From Rhynchosporium graminicola (Eukaryota; Ascomycota; Leotiomycetes; Helotiales; Ploettnerulaceae), in NCBI GenBank assembly GCA_900074885.1, contig FJUW01000055.1:276827-340826 (forward strand): 64,000 bases of DNA. Direction: 5' to 3'. The position numbers and the translations under genes are program-made. Of this stretch, positions 12,928 to 22,150 are shown in pieces. Position 1 is the first letter of the stretch. Every line of letters starts with the position of its first letter. Below the pieces are notes generated by a model that made no database searches, had not been told where the DNA came from, and saw nothing but the letters and a program-made list of their open reading frames with translations.

Positions 12928-13195
12928 TATAATAATATAAGACTTAAGGCGGTATATAAGTAAGAATAAATAAGTAGAGAGGCTAAGAGCGATCTTATAT
13001 AGTCTACTACAAAGAAAACAAAAAGATAAGAAAGGAAGAAGAAGAGAGATAGAGTATAAGGCACCTTATATATATATACTAGTACTAGTCCGATATTATA
13101 CCGGGTCGGATACTAGTTCTACCGGGATACTTATGAACTTAGGCCCTGTTATCTATCCTTCTTCTCATGTGATATTCAGGTGAGCTGTCGTTATA
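12928..13195 (-). repeat. 5' LTR of family A copy 1
   Basis: 268 bp, same order as the 5420-5687 LTR and differing mainly by RIP-type transitions. It ends GCTGTCGTTATA next to the GAGAG duplication. Confidence 0.92.
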
Positions 13196-13200
13196 GAGAG

Positions 13201-14908
13201 CTTAATAGCGAGCTATTTAAGGTAAAAATACCTTTTAAATCAGTTAGTAAGTAAGTACTTCCTAAATAGGAAGATATAACTAACCTTCTGTCGATATTCG
13301 ATCATATCAGCTCTCTCGTGACCGTCGACGTATACCCCTTTCTTCTCTTCCGTAGCGTGAAATCCGAGTTGATTTAGCTACTTATAAGTAGCTGTTTTAC
13401 CTAGAGATTTCCACTCTCTAGGCTTTTTATTAGCTTGAGTATTACCTAATAAAGGTTTCTTACTCTTTTTAGACGAAGCGAGTAAGCGAGGTATGATTTC
13501 CGTATTAAGAGCGTATCGAAAGCCCTTAGGCGTGACTATAGCTAGCTTTTGAGCTAATAACTAAGCTCGGCAAGCCTTAAATACGTCTTTGTTATTAAGA
13601 TAAGAACGATTCTTTTATTTACCTCCTCGAGTTTCGATCGGTAAATAGCCGAAGGTTCGATAATAGAGATATAAAGCTCTATTAGATATATAAGTTAATA
13701 TATATATAAATAGAGAAGTAATTTACCTAATCTTCCGGGTAAGGGTTTTACTATCTCCGGTAGGGTGATTACTCTCAGCGACTAATAAAGAGGCTTCGAT
13801 TCGACCTCGACGAGGGCTCTTTTTCAAGAGGTTTTGGACGTATTGCTGAATAAGCGAGTATTCGAAGCGTATACGAGGAAGTAGATTAACCTGCTTATTA
13901 CTAAGCTCTTCTTTTACCGTAGTAAGTACTTCTCGATAGGTTCTTAGCGTAGTATTTTGCTCTAAAGTAACTAAGTCTCCGATAAGCGAGTCTAATAAGA
14001 GCTCGCTTCGTCTATTATCTATAAACTCGATATTATTTAAATTGTCTAATTTAATAGACTTGTCTTCAGCTCGTAGCTCTTCTTCGACTATTTGATCGAA
14101 CTCTTCGTCGCTTGACTCGTCGCTTGATTCGTCGGTAAAGATATTATCTGAGTCGTCTGAAAGAGGAAGTACTAACTTAGGAGTAAAAGAAGAAGGTCTT
14201 AATATAAAGAACGAGCTAATGCTCGTTTGAGTAGTTAATTAAGTAATTATAAGGGTTTTAAATCTTCTAGTTTGATACTCACTTTATTATTTTTGAGCTC
14301 GTAGACGTTCTTAAGTACGTTTTGACTTTCCGGTACTTATAGTATACTTTGGGATATACGGCCCTCCTATATAGTATTAATAAAGGCTTTATTAAAAGGA
14401 ATATAAATAACTTACGAAGAGTTAACATAATATTAACTTCTTTAGAAGGTAGACTTAAATTACCTTCTAAATCGATTATTAACTGACGAAAGTACTTAGA
14501 GGTTTTAAACTCTTCGCTTACTTCCTTCTTAATATCTGATTCGTCGGTCTCCTCCCTATCTAGCCTATCCGGGCCTAGCTCTATAAGATCTTGATCTAAA
14601 TACTCGTTCGCTTGAGTAATATTATCTTCTTCTTCTTTACTCTTACTCTCTTCCTCGCTATTTGATTCGCTAATCACTATAGTACTAGCTTCTATCTCGT
14701 TCTCCTCGGATTCTGATTTGTCGACTTGATTACTATTAAAAGCAGTAGGTATAGAGGTAATAGTAGGTCTCGTAGAGCGTAAAGGTAAAGGTAAAGAAGT
14801 CGAAGATTCAGGTGTTTTTTAATAAGAGCGCTTTGTAATTAGCCGAATAGGCGATCCGGGAGGTGATTTAGCGAGAGTAGCACCTCTACTACGCTTCGAG
14901 GGAGGCAT
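13201..14908 (-). pseudogene. DDE transposase, N-terminal half (interrupted)
   Basis: The reverse-strand frame starts at an ATG at 14908 with a basic Ser/Pro-rich N-terminus (MPPSKRSRG). It runs through an acidic Ser/Glu region (about 14560-14700), a helical region, and ends with YVDGHERADMIEYR at about 13290-13340. That motif is characteristic of a widespread fungal DDE transposase family. Exons are separated by several short introns with good signals, for example GTAAGT...TATAG (about 14365-14415), GTGAGT near 14278 and GTAAAT...AATAG (about 13680-13730). A few RIP stops are present. The gene continues at 5419 beyond the inserted family A element, which landed with a GAGAG duplication. Confidence 0.75.
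13239..13288 (-). repeat. Intron block with 16-bp palindrome, copy 2
   Basis: Same block as 4756-4800, with the palindrome at 13258-13273. On the coding strand it begins GTTAGTTATATC right after the DGHER-motif exon and includes TTACTAACTGA, which fits a branch point. Confidence 0.7.
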
Positions 14909-15317
14909 AATAGTAGTAATAAGGTCTACTACTACTAGTAGTAGTTAAAGTTATAGTTTTATTAAGTAGAATTGACGTTAAGCTGAAGATATTTTCAGTC
15001 GCTTAGTATTTCGAGCCTTAAAATACTAATTTTAAAACATCAGCATTTTTAAAATCTATCTAATACATCTTATAGATCTTACTTCAAGGACTCTAAAACA
15101 GGTCTCTTTTTTATTTTAGTATAATAGTAGAAAAAGTTATTATTAGATATATAAAAAGTAAAAGTGGGGCTGCTAAAATATCTGAAAAATATATATTTCG
15201 TTATATATTTAACTATAACTTTTTAATTACTTAGTAAAATAAAGAAAGTAAAGAAGCTAAACTACTCTATAGATAAAGACGCAACTTTTAGTAAAAAAAT
15301 ATCCCCACTTTTTTAAA

Positions 15318-15353
15318 GTCTAAGTTTTTGTCGTGTTTGATGCGGTCCAACTG
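15318..15353 (-). repeat. Right TIR of the TA-targeting DDE transposon
   Basis: Reverse complement begins CAGTTGGACCGCATC and is flanked outside by TA. Confidence 0.85.
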
Positions 15354-15394
15354 TAGAGAGCAAATTTCTAGTAATTATAGCTATTTATATGCCT

Positions 15395-16330
15395 TCTTCT
15401 TCTTCTTCTTCTTCTTTAAGACCTTAGTACCTATAATAGCGAAAATGTGCCCTTGCTCTACGTTGAGCTTAAGCTCTAATTCTAACTATACGTATAGCTA
15501 GTATTAAGAAGCTTTTAAACTCCTCCTAGGTATACTATTTCCACCTCTAATTTCTTCTAATCCACGCCTTTAGATCTGCGAAACTCTCTTCAATTAGGTT
15601 GAAAAAGGGGCAATATAGTAGGAGATATTCAAGCTAAAGACCGAAGGTAGCGTATAAGATAGCGACTTTAGGAGCTCTATAGATAGAGGCGTTATCTATA
15701 ATAATAACTCTGATTCTAAGCTTAATACACTCCGGTAAGATACTCTTTTCAAGCTATTTAGTAAAGATCTCTATAGTAATAGAGCCTTAGAAGATCAAAA
15801 GCTAATAATACCCCCTTATAGAGTATACAAGTAATATTAACTACCTTATCGACCTTTTTAGAACCCTCGATACCTCTGCTAGAGCTCCTCTTAGAGCCTA
15901 ACCTCTCCTTCTTTCTGCTATATATTCGTTATAAGCAGATTTATCGATAAAGTAAAGGTAGTGAGAATTCCAGAATACTATCTTACGCCTCTAAGTAGCG
16001 ATTAATTCGTCGTTTCGTTAAGCCGCAGATACTAAGAGTACTTTCTTAGTATATTTGATTCGTTTGAGAGCTTTAGAGACTTAATTAATCGATATATCGA
16101 TATCGTAAGCTTCGTAAAGGTAAGTAGCAATCTTATCTAAGTATAGATCTGGATCTCTCTCTAATAGAGCTATGATATATAGCTCTATATTATTAGTTAT
16201 TACTAGCTGAGGACCTCTCCGGCGTCGATTTAGAGCCTCATCTTATTAGATTCGACGATTACGCTAGCAAATTATCTTATATGTTATTCTATACTCTCTT
16301 ACTAAGGCGCGCAGGTCAAGATTCTCTCCT
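15395..16330 (-). pseudogene. Tc1/mariner-type transposase of the outer element
   Basis: The reverse-strand translation shows, in order, a segment resembling the second helix-turn-helix (ERDPDLYLDKIATYL, about 16120-16165) and the first catalytic motif FIDKSAYNEYIAERRRG (family FIDESA; about 15900-15950). Next come GSITIEIFTK (about 15755-15785), the second catalytic motif VIIIDNASIYRAPK (about 15680-15720) and YCPFFNLIEESFADLKAWIR (about 15560-15620; family YSPDFNPIE). This is the standard DDE/D order of fungal Tc1/mariner transposases. Catalytic positions and several Gln/Trp codons are changed by RIP, so it is dead. It converges on the second ORF of the same element. Confidence 0.8.
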
Positions 16331-16403
16331 GAATATAGTACTTAATCGATTTAGTGTGTTTTCTATGCTAGCAGATTAGGAGCTATAATATTAACGTTAT
16401 AGT

Positions 16404-16593
16404 AGACTCAATATATACTCTATAGATTAAGAGCTTCAAAAAGACGTAGTTTGGAGGCAAATTAGTATAGTAATCATAGAGCTTTAGTAGTTTCTAGTTC
16501 TAACAATTACAGCACATCAATATTTGGTGGGGTTCACACCAAAAGGCGGTGTACCGGCGTTATTTACTAAAGAATCACGCCAAACCGAAGAAT
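16404..16593 (-). repeat. Right terminal inverted repeat of the mariner-type element
   Basis: Reverse complement of 1499-1688, 190 bp without a length difference. Differences are mostly C/T or G/A, as expected from RIP. Confidence 0.9.
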
Positions 16594-17298
16594 CACTGTA
16601 ATCGCGCTATTCTAGTAAAATCTGTCCTCGATAACGATAAACGATATCAGAAATCTCACTCCATGCATCATTCTTCTCCGGCGTCACGTCTGGGGACAGG
16701 CCGGCATTTAATCCCGTTAAGCACAGGGGATTCAAGTGCTTTGTCAGACCAAACACTGAGTCCTCGTTTCACTCGCTGGAGTTCATATGTCACCTCCCGA
16801 CTCAACACTGATCTGGCAAGTGACAACAGAATAATCCGAAGAAGATCGACTGGTTCATCCACGTAGCTAGACTCTGCTGTCGACTTCGATAGGGTTTCTT
16901 GTGCCAGGAAGGATTCGACTGTTAAAGATAAGGTCATTGAGATTTAAGTCTCGGAAAATGAAGGAATCACTTTCCTTTTGCAGCCTTGACAAAAACTAGG
17001 GGCGACTTTTGTTTACCCTCCTGCATCTATAGAACGTAATAGCTCTAGATAGGTCAAGCCCACTAATATTCGGTCCAGTATACATGCCCGATAGCCCACT
17101 GCAGTCGTGAGATTTCATTTTCATAAGAAAGGTCTGGTTTTCGGCGTGCGCTTCGTCAGCAAAGCCTCCCTTCTTAAATTAAGTACGAATAGCAAAAAGG
17201 CCTACATTCTACTTCAAAATTGAAGGAGTTTTCTGAAAAATATGAGGGTATATTGTACATTGTAAATATCGATCACCCTGGTATCTGATCACCCATGA
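16594..17298. other. Intergenic, normal composition
   Basis: Flanks the right end of the mariner-type element. Two overlapping reading frames of 105 and 89 codons exist on opposite strands (16549-16866 and 16668-16937). Neither has a recognisable motif or intron signals, and one begins inside the transposon end. I see no convincing gene. Confidence 0.5.
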
Positions 17299-17547
17299 CT
17301 AATATGAGCTGACCGGTTTTACTTTATTATGCGTATAATCTAGCATATAGTCCGTGAGCTTCTCAAAGGTATTCATAAAGATCTTCAACTCCTGCTTTAT
17401 AGAAACAAGACAATTAACACTTTTTAATACTTCTTTCTCTAACTCCTTACTTGAAAGATCGTAGGTCATTGCAAGGCAATCTCTCGACCTAAAGCCTGCT
17501 CCACTTCTATGCCAGACGATCCCATTATATCTTGACGCTAGAGGCAT
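17299..17547 (-). other. 82-codon in-frame extension after the S53 stop
   Basis: Directly after the TAG of the S53 gene (17548-17550) the same frame reads ATG and stays open for 82 codons to 17299. The sequence has a helical, Lys/Glu-rich middle (SSKELEKEVLKSV) and no family I recognise. It may be a chance frame in the 3' region, a readthrough extension, or the remnant of a longer ancestral C-terminus. Confidence 0.25.
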
Positions 17548-19296
17548 CTAGCTACTGATACCTGTACTGGCTAATCTCAAATTCTCAAAATCAGGCGTGC
17601 CAAGACCCGTTATAGGGTCCCAGCCAGCGACAGCAGTGAACCCTGAGCCGGGGATTTCTTTACATCCGCCACTCGTTCCAGAGAGGATATCATTCAGACC
17701 ACTCTTACCGACTGAATAGAGCCAAGGGTTAAGGAAGCCGAATGGTGGGAGGCCGTTAGAAATACGGTCACTGTTTAGCAGCGCAACGACGGATGCGAAC
17801 GTTGCAGTCGCTGCACCGCCGCCTCCGTTGACAAGCTCCTCCCCTAAGTAAATTCCAGGAACCTCTACGCCTTGGGCGGAGACATCAGGATATGCACGGC
17901 CGGAAGTGTTATAGTACTGTGTGAAAGCTGGATCGGCCTTGGTAGACAACCAGGAGGACACGGCAGCGTCTTGCCAAGATGGGCGAGGGAAGTAGTTCGA
18001 GAATCCACCACCGGAGGTGAAGCTTGCCTCTTCGGGCCCGACAGCTTGAGTTCCTCCGACAGTGGTGACCCAAGGGCAGCTAGCCGGGAATAAAGGCGTA
18101 TAGGATAGTTTGTTTGGGTTGATGACAGAGCAGTTTCTTCCGGAGCCGCTATCTCCACTAGGGAAAAGTATTGTGACACCTCTGGCGGTCACTTGAGCAA
18201 AGAGATCACAGACGGTGTGTGCGTAGGAAGGGGGTACAGTCCACTCTTTGTCGGCGTAACCGATTGAGATGGTTTGGGGAATTTTCTCCATAGCTAAAAG
18301 GTAGGTAAGGAACTCCAGGAAGGGCTCATTCTCCGCCTGTTCACCGTTTCTCACGGGAGCACGACCACCGGTCGAGAAATAAGTGGAAGGGGTTGGGTAA
18401 GTAAGACCACCAACAAGCTGAGTATCCATATTTGCTGCGGTGATGTTGTCAATTGTCGTATTTTGAGGATTCAGCCCACCATTGATCAAGACTTCTTTGA
18501 AGGCGACAGCTGCATCAGGAGCATACTTGGAGTAAAATGTAGCAAGATCGCTATAGCGGAAGTATTGTTCGACAAAATGAGCGACAGCGATTTCATTGCC
18601 ATTGTGGCGAGAGGGTCTGAAGTTTTTGAATTTATAGAGAGTTTTCAGGCAATCTATAGTATTCGTCCCGTTGCAGGCTGAATTTTGGCTGCTACCAGTT
18701 GATCTAAGTGCCTTCAAGTTCTTGGGTGTCTCCGTTTCCTTTACGAAGGTCGAGAGTTCAGGCTTGGTGTTGCCACCAAACACAATGGTCGGAGCAACAA
18801 TATCGACGTATGCGTGCAAGGCAGCGGGAAGACTATAAGCTAGAGTTCGTGCGGTCTTCCTGCCAGTCTCGGTGTTCTCGAAGATATGGTACTTGGTATC
18901 AAGGAGAGTTTCAATCTCTCCTATAGTCGAGTCAACTAAGACCCAGTCATTCTCGAAAGTCGCCTGAGAGGAGAGATTGTACGACTCAAGCCAATCGCGA
19001 ACGCGGACAAAGGCATCTCCGGATGGGGCAATCATAGAATTGACCTCCTCACGGCTGAGATGACCGCCATAGGATGGATCGTCGGGAGTGCTAGATTTGA
19101 TGATTCGCTTTTTCAATTCGTCGAGGTTACGACTCTTGAGATGGATGCGTAGCTTGAAGCTCATGTCCTGGTTGGCCCTTGTATCGTCCTTTAGGAGCCA
19201 TGGCTCTGGAGCCGAGTCCAGCTGCTCGAAGATACGACACGAACCCAGACTCGCAGCGGCAGTGCCGATGAAAAGAGTAACGATTGAGAACTTCAT
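17548..19296 (-). CDS. Secreted S53 (sedolisin / tripeptidyl-peptidase) family protein, catalytic residues replaced
   Basis: 582 codons, a single intact exon, starting with a hydrophobic signal peptide (MKFSIVTLFIGTAAAS). Residues about 30-170 match the activation pro-domain of S53 peptidases, and residues about 210-580 the catalytic domain. The oxyanion Asp (Asp382 in PSGDSGSG), the second acid (Asp291 in ANMDTQ) and the calcium-site segments NDILSG (535-540) and GWDPITGLGTPDF (558-570) are present. The catalytic Glu of the family pattern TEANLD is Ala287 (TAANMD), and the catalytic Ser of GGTSAS is Gly494 (GGGGAA). The codons there (GCA, GGT) are not simple RIP products and the frame has no stop, so the gene seems maintained but proteolytically inactive, a pseudoenzyme. 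Active relatives in fungi are secreted acidic proteases that release tripeptides. Several N-glycosylation sites (for example NTT, NIT, NTS) agree with secretion. Confidence 0.9.
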   Translation of the reverse strand: MKFSIVTLFIGTAAASLGSCRIFEQLDSAPEPWLLKDDTRANQDMSFKLRIHLKSRNLDELKKRIIKSSTPDDPSYGGHLSREEVNSMIAPSGDAFVRVRDWLESYNLSSQATFENDWVLVDSTIGEIETLLDTKYHIFENTETGRKTARTLAYSLPAALHAYVDIVAPTIVFGGNTKPELSTFVKETETPKNLKALRSTGSSQNSACNGTNTIDCLKTLYKFKNFRPSRHNGNEIAVAHFVEQYFRYSDLATFYSKYAPDAAVAFKEVLINGGLNPQNTTIDNITAANMDTQLVGGLTYPTPSTYFSTGGRAPVRNGEQAENEPFLEFLTYLLAMEKIPQTISIGYADKEWTVPPSYAHTVCDLFAQVTARGVTILFPSGDSGSGRNCSVINPNKLSYTPLFPASCPWVTTVGGTQAVGPEEASFTSGGGFSNYFPRPSWQDAAVSSWLSTKADPAFTQYYNTSGRAYPDVSAQGVEVPGIYLGEELVNGGGGAATATFASVVALLNSDRISNGLPPFGFLNPWLYSVGKSGLNDILSGTSGGCKEIPGSGFTAVAGWDPITGLGTPDFENLRLASTGISS

Positions 19297-19797
19297 GATG
19301 GATGGGCACAGGCGGAGGGAGGGAGTAGTGGCGAGAACAGGATATTAATGTTTGATGGAAAGAAATAACGAAGGGAAGGCAGTGAGTGGTACTTGTAACT
19401 GTATTTACCTTTTGGTTCGTTTGAACTAACCATGTTCTTTCTTACCTTGCTAAAGTAGACAGAATACTTTTACTTGCCTCTGTACGAATGTACCGAGTAT
19501 TTCCTGCTTTCCAAGGTGAGAATCCCATTCAATCGTCTTTTCCCTTCCATAAGTCCGGACCATGGAAGTGAGGGGTAACTACTGACTTCCTTGGCTGATC
19601 AAAATCAACAGAGGTCTCTATTTCTTCCTTGATTTTACCTCGGTGACTGGCCAAACCCCTGTACAGATGGGGATAGGATTATACTTTCAGTCAGCGCTGT
19701 AGTTCAGAGTCCGGGAAAGACGGAGTAAGATACCCAGGTATTGAATGGGGTGGACAGTAAGTCTCGCCTTCCCTTGTCAACAGGAAATTTATTCTTC
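19297..19797. other. Upstream region of the S53 gene
   Basis: Normal-composition sequence containing the divergent side of the S53 gene. It should hold that gene's promoter. A pyrimidine-rich stretch (plus-strand purines GGCGGAGGGAGGGAG at 19311-19325) precedes the start. No other gene seen. Confidence 0.5.
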
Positions 19798-20093
19798 CAA
19801 TCAATCAGTGTGCGAAAAAATAATCATCCTACTCAATTATACTCGATTATAATCGATTATAATTAGATTAGATTAGAGTAGGTATTTTAGACCTTTGATT
19901 AGATTAGATTAGATTATACTCAATGATTAGGATTAGACTAGACTTGATTATTCTTATATAATTAGCTATATAAGCTATATAAGCTATATAAAGATAGATA
20001 AAATATAATCTATACTAGCAAAAAGAGAGATATATATAGTTAATAAAGTAATAAAGTATATAATATATATTCCTTTTAATCTAATCTAATCTA

Positions 20094-20295
20094 TATGACA
20101 GCGCATAGTATACGTGGCAGATACGGGCCAGTATCGGTGCCTTAGGCATACCCTCCTTATATATATAGAAGGTGCAGACTCCTTCAGAGCTCTATATCTT
20201 TCTGTTTCCTTCGTACTAGACTATATAAGATCGCTCTTAGCCTCCCTACTTGTTTATTCTTACTTATATACCGCCTTAAGTCTTATATCGTTATA
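20094..20295 (+). repeat. 5' LTR of family B copy 1
   Basis: 202 bp. A TATATATA tract (about 20159-20166) lies about 35 bp before ATCTTTCTGTTT (20196-20207), which is complementary to the priming site at 20298-20309. The last 90 or so bases are nearly identical to the family A LTR. Confidence 0.92.
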
Positions 20296-20297
20296 TT

Positions 20298-20309
20298 AAA
20301 CAGAAAGAT
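20298..20309 (+). other. Predicted self-priming site of family B copy 1
   Basis: AAACAGAAAGAT, two bases after the LTR end. Perfect reverse complement of 20196-20207, the likely 5' end of the element RNA. Confidence 0.65.
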
Positions 20310-20427
20310 CAAGACCGCCGGGGATAGTATTAAATAATATCTTACCTAGAAAACTCGATTCGCACGTATAACTACTAGGGAGCTCTTCGCTGAGTTATCT
20401 GTACTTACTTTAGATTTTCGGAATTAT

Positions 20428-20695
20428 TATAACGACATAAGACTTAAGGCGGTATATAAGTAAGAATAAACAAGTAGGGAGGCTAAGAGCGATCTTATAT
20501 AGTCTACTACGAAGAAAACAAAAAGATAAAGAAGGAAGAAGAAGAGAGATAGAGTGTAAAGTACCTTATATATATATACTAGTACTAGTCCGATACTATA
20601 CCGGGTCGGATACTAGTTCTGCCGGGATACCTATAAACTTAGGCCTTATAATCTATTCTTCTTCTTATATAATATTCAGGTAAGCTATCGTTATA
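20428..20695 (-). repeat. 3' LTR of family A copy 2
   Basis: 268 bp, followed inward by the complement of a polypurine tract (TTACCCCCCCCT, 20696-20707). Confidence 0.92.
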
Positions 20696-21188
20696 TTACC
20701 CCCCCCTAAGAAGAGCTTAACCCTAAGCTCGGAAGGTTATAGTTTATACTAGAATTAGTCTTTATTATAACTATTTTCGTCGATATTCGCGTAATAAGCG
20801 CTAGCCGCTCTTTAGTAGTAGTAAATTCTTTATCAGGTTCTGACTAGTTATATCGCTATAATAGTACTATATTAGTCGTAGCTTCTAAATCGGGCGGTAA
20901 GTAGTATTTACTTTATCTATTTATAGTAGGAGTCGAGTTTAAGTAGGGCGTAAAATATATAAAGGAAAGGGTTTATTAATATTAGAGCCTTTCCTTTTTA
21001 ACTGCGATAACTATTTTAACTTATAAGTTTATTCTCCCTAGACTATAATATAGCTCCTAGAGTAGGTATTATTACTAACTACTATAGTAGTCTACTATAA
21101 TCTTATATATTAATTAACCTAATTAACTCTTCTCTTAATATAAGTAAGTTTCTTATCTTAGTTTTAAGGATAGTCCTTAAGTATAATA

Positions 21189-22150
21189 TAAGAGTTTCAC
21201 GGATCTATAACGCTAACTCCTATAGTGCTTTTACTAGTTCCTATTAGTACTCTTTTAGTAGTATATTATATATATTACCTGCGGTATATTCGCGCTTTCC
21301 TTAAGATAAAGTATAATAATACTCCTGTTTTAGAACTCTTATACTTATTTAATAAGCCTAACTCTAAGCTTTATAAGTATTATTCAGCGTTAAAGAGCAG
21401 TTACGAGCCTATAAGTTACTTAAACCTAAACGTAAGTATATATACTAACGCGTTATAGTTACCTAACTACGTTAATATAGAGTATACTATTTTATCCGGG
21501 TTACTTCCTAGTAGCGAAGCTAAGGATACGGAGCTAAATCGGGGCGGTATTATAGCTACTTATAAAGCGATTAATCAGATCTATTATCTTACGAAATCTA
21601 TTACTCTTACTATTACGTTAGAGATTACTATTATATAATTAGTAGAGATTTAAGCTTTAAGGTGTTCTATAGAGAAAGTATTTAAGGAGTTAGAGTTTAT
21701 TAAAGTAATAAGTTAAGATCTTAAATCCTTAGATACTAATATAATACTAATATAATATAGGATCTAGATCTTTTAATAGTAGATTCGGCGAAGTTTAGAT
21801 TAATAATATAAATAGTATTAAAGTAAACGAAAGAGTTAAATAGTATTATATAGGAATTTATAAAGAAAGCTATATTTGAGGCTATAATATCTAATACTAG
21901 AGGAAAGAGGAATTTGCCTTCTAGTTTAGAGATAGCGTTAGATCTAGATACTCTTAGACCTTCTCTAAAGAAGAAACCTCGTAGGATTAGCTATTATACT
22001 CGGTCTACTACTAGAGCTATATTAGTAGATTTAGATAAGAAGTTAGATATAGTAATTCTGATTCTAGATATTCCAGAATTACTAGAAGCTCTAGAGAACT
22101 TAAGGGAGAAAGCTAATAAAATAGAAGTAGTTAAAGAAGTAGAGTTTTAG
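21189..22150 (+). pseudogene. Antisense reading frame of family A copy 2
   Basis: The best preserved copy of the antisense frame. An upstream open block (21192-21458, then readable through CAA-to-TAA changes to about 21850) and a downstream open block (21914-22150) lie in frames offset by two, so a short intron or indel is likely near 21850-21870. Visible features are a hydrophobic N-terminal stretch (VLLLVPISTLLVVYYIYYL) that could be a membrane segment, and a charged C-terminal half (RPSLKKKPRRISYYTRS). Its stop overlaps the end of pol on the other strand. Not recognised. Confidence 0.5.

Larger units (their letters stand above)
5420..13195 (-). mobile_element. Family A Ty3/Gypsy chromovirus, copy 1
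   Basis: 268-bp LTRs at both ends, target duplication GAGAG (5415-5419 and 13196-13200), 7776 bp in all. The coding strand is reverse. From 5' to 3' it has a priming site just inside 12928, gag, protease, reverse transcriptase, RNase H, integrase and chromodomain, then about 1.4 kb with an antisense reading frame, then a polypurine tract (reverse complement of 5688-5700). It is full of RIP stops. It has exactly the same net length as copy 2. Confidence 0.92.
3440..15353 (-). mobile_element. TA-targeting DDE DNA transposon (pogo/Tc1-like fungal family), split by a Gypsy element
   Basis: It lies inside the 1499-16593 element between TA dinucleotides at 3438-3439 and 15354-15355. The ends are inverted repeats containing TTGGACCGCATCAAACACGA, with the outermost base C on the right and its RIP product T on the left. 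Removing family A copy 1 (5420-13195) and its 5-bp duplication leaves 4133 bp. It encodes a multi-intron DDE transposase on the reverse strand (start near 14908, end near 3880). TA duplication and ends beginning CAGT fit the Tc1/mariner/pogo superfamily. The protein belongs to a common fungal DDE family recognisable by its DGHER motif. Confidence 0.85.
1499..16593. mobile_element. Tc1/mariner-type DNA transposon with 190-bp inverted ends, split by nested insertions
   Basis: The outer limits are two inverted repeats of equal length, 1499-1688 and 16404-16593, differing only by scattered transitions. After removing the 3440-15353 insertion and its duplicated TA, the element is about 3.18 kb. 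It carries a forward reading frame in its left arm (about 1630-3437) and a reverse-strand Tc1/mariner-like DDE transposase relic in its right arm (about 15395-16330), so the two genes converge. The last bases of the inverted repeats escaped RIP better than the interior. I could not find an unambiguous target duplication: the left outer base context is CTA and the right is TCA, so the exact ends are uncertain by a few bases. Confidence 0.8.

Noticed and set aside
14279..14677. 132-codon reverse frame as a stand-alone gene
   Set aside because: It is part of the DDE transposase N-terminal half with one intron retained in frame.
1491..16600. A TA target duplication for the outer mariner-type element
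   Set aside because: Right end could be read as CACTG followed by TA, but the left end does not match without an indel, so I did not claim it.
16549..16937. 105- and 89-codon frames right of the mariner-type element
   Set aside because: They overlap each other on opposite strands, one starts within the transposon TIR, and neither has a recognisable domain.
17865..19348. Forward and reverse frames of 60-104 codons over the S53 gene
   Set aside because: Shadows of the intact 582-codon gene.
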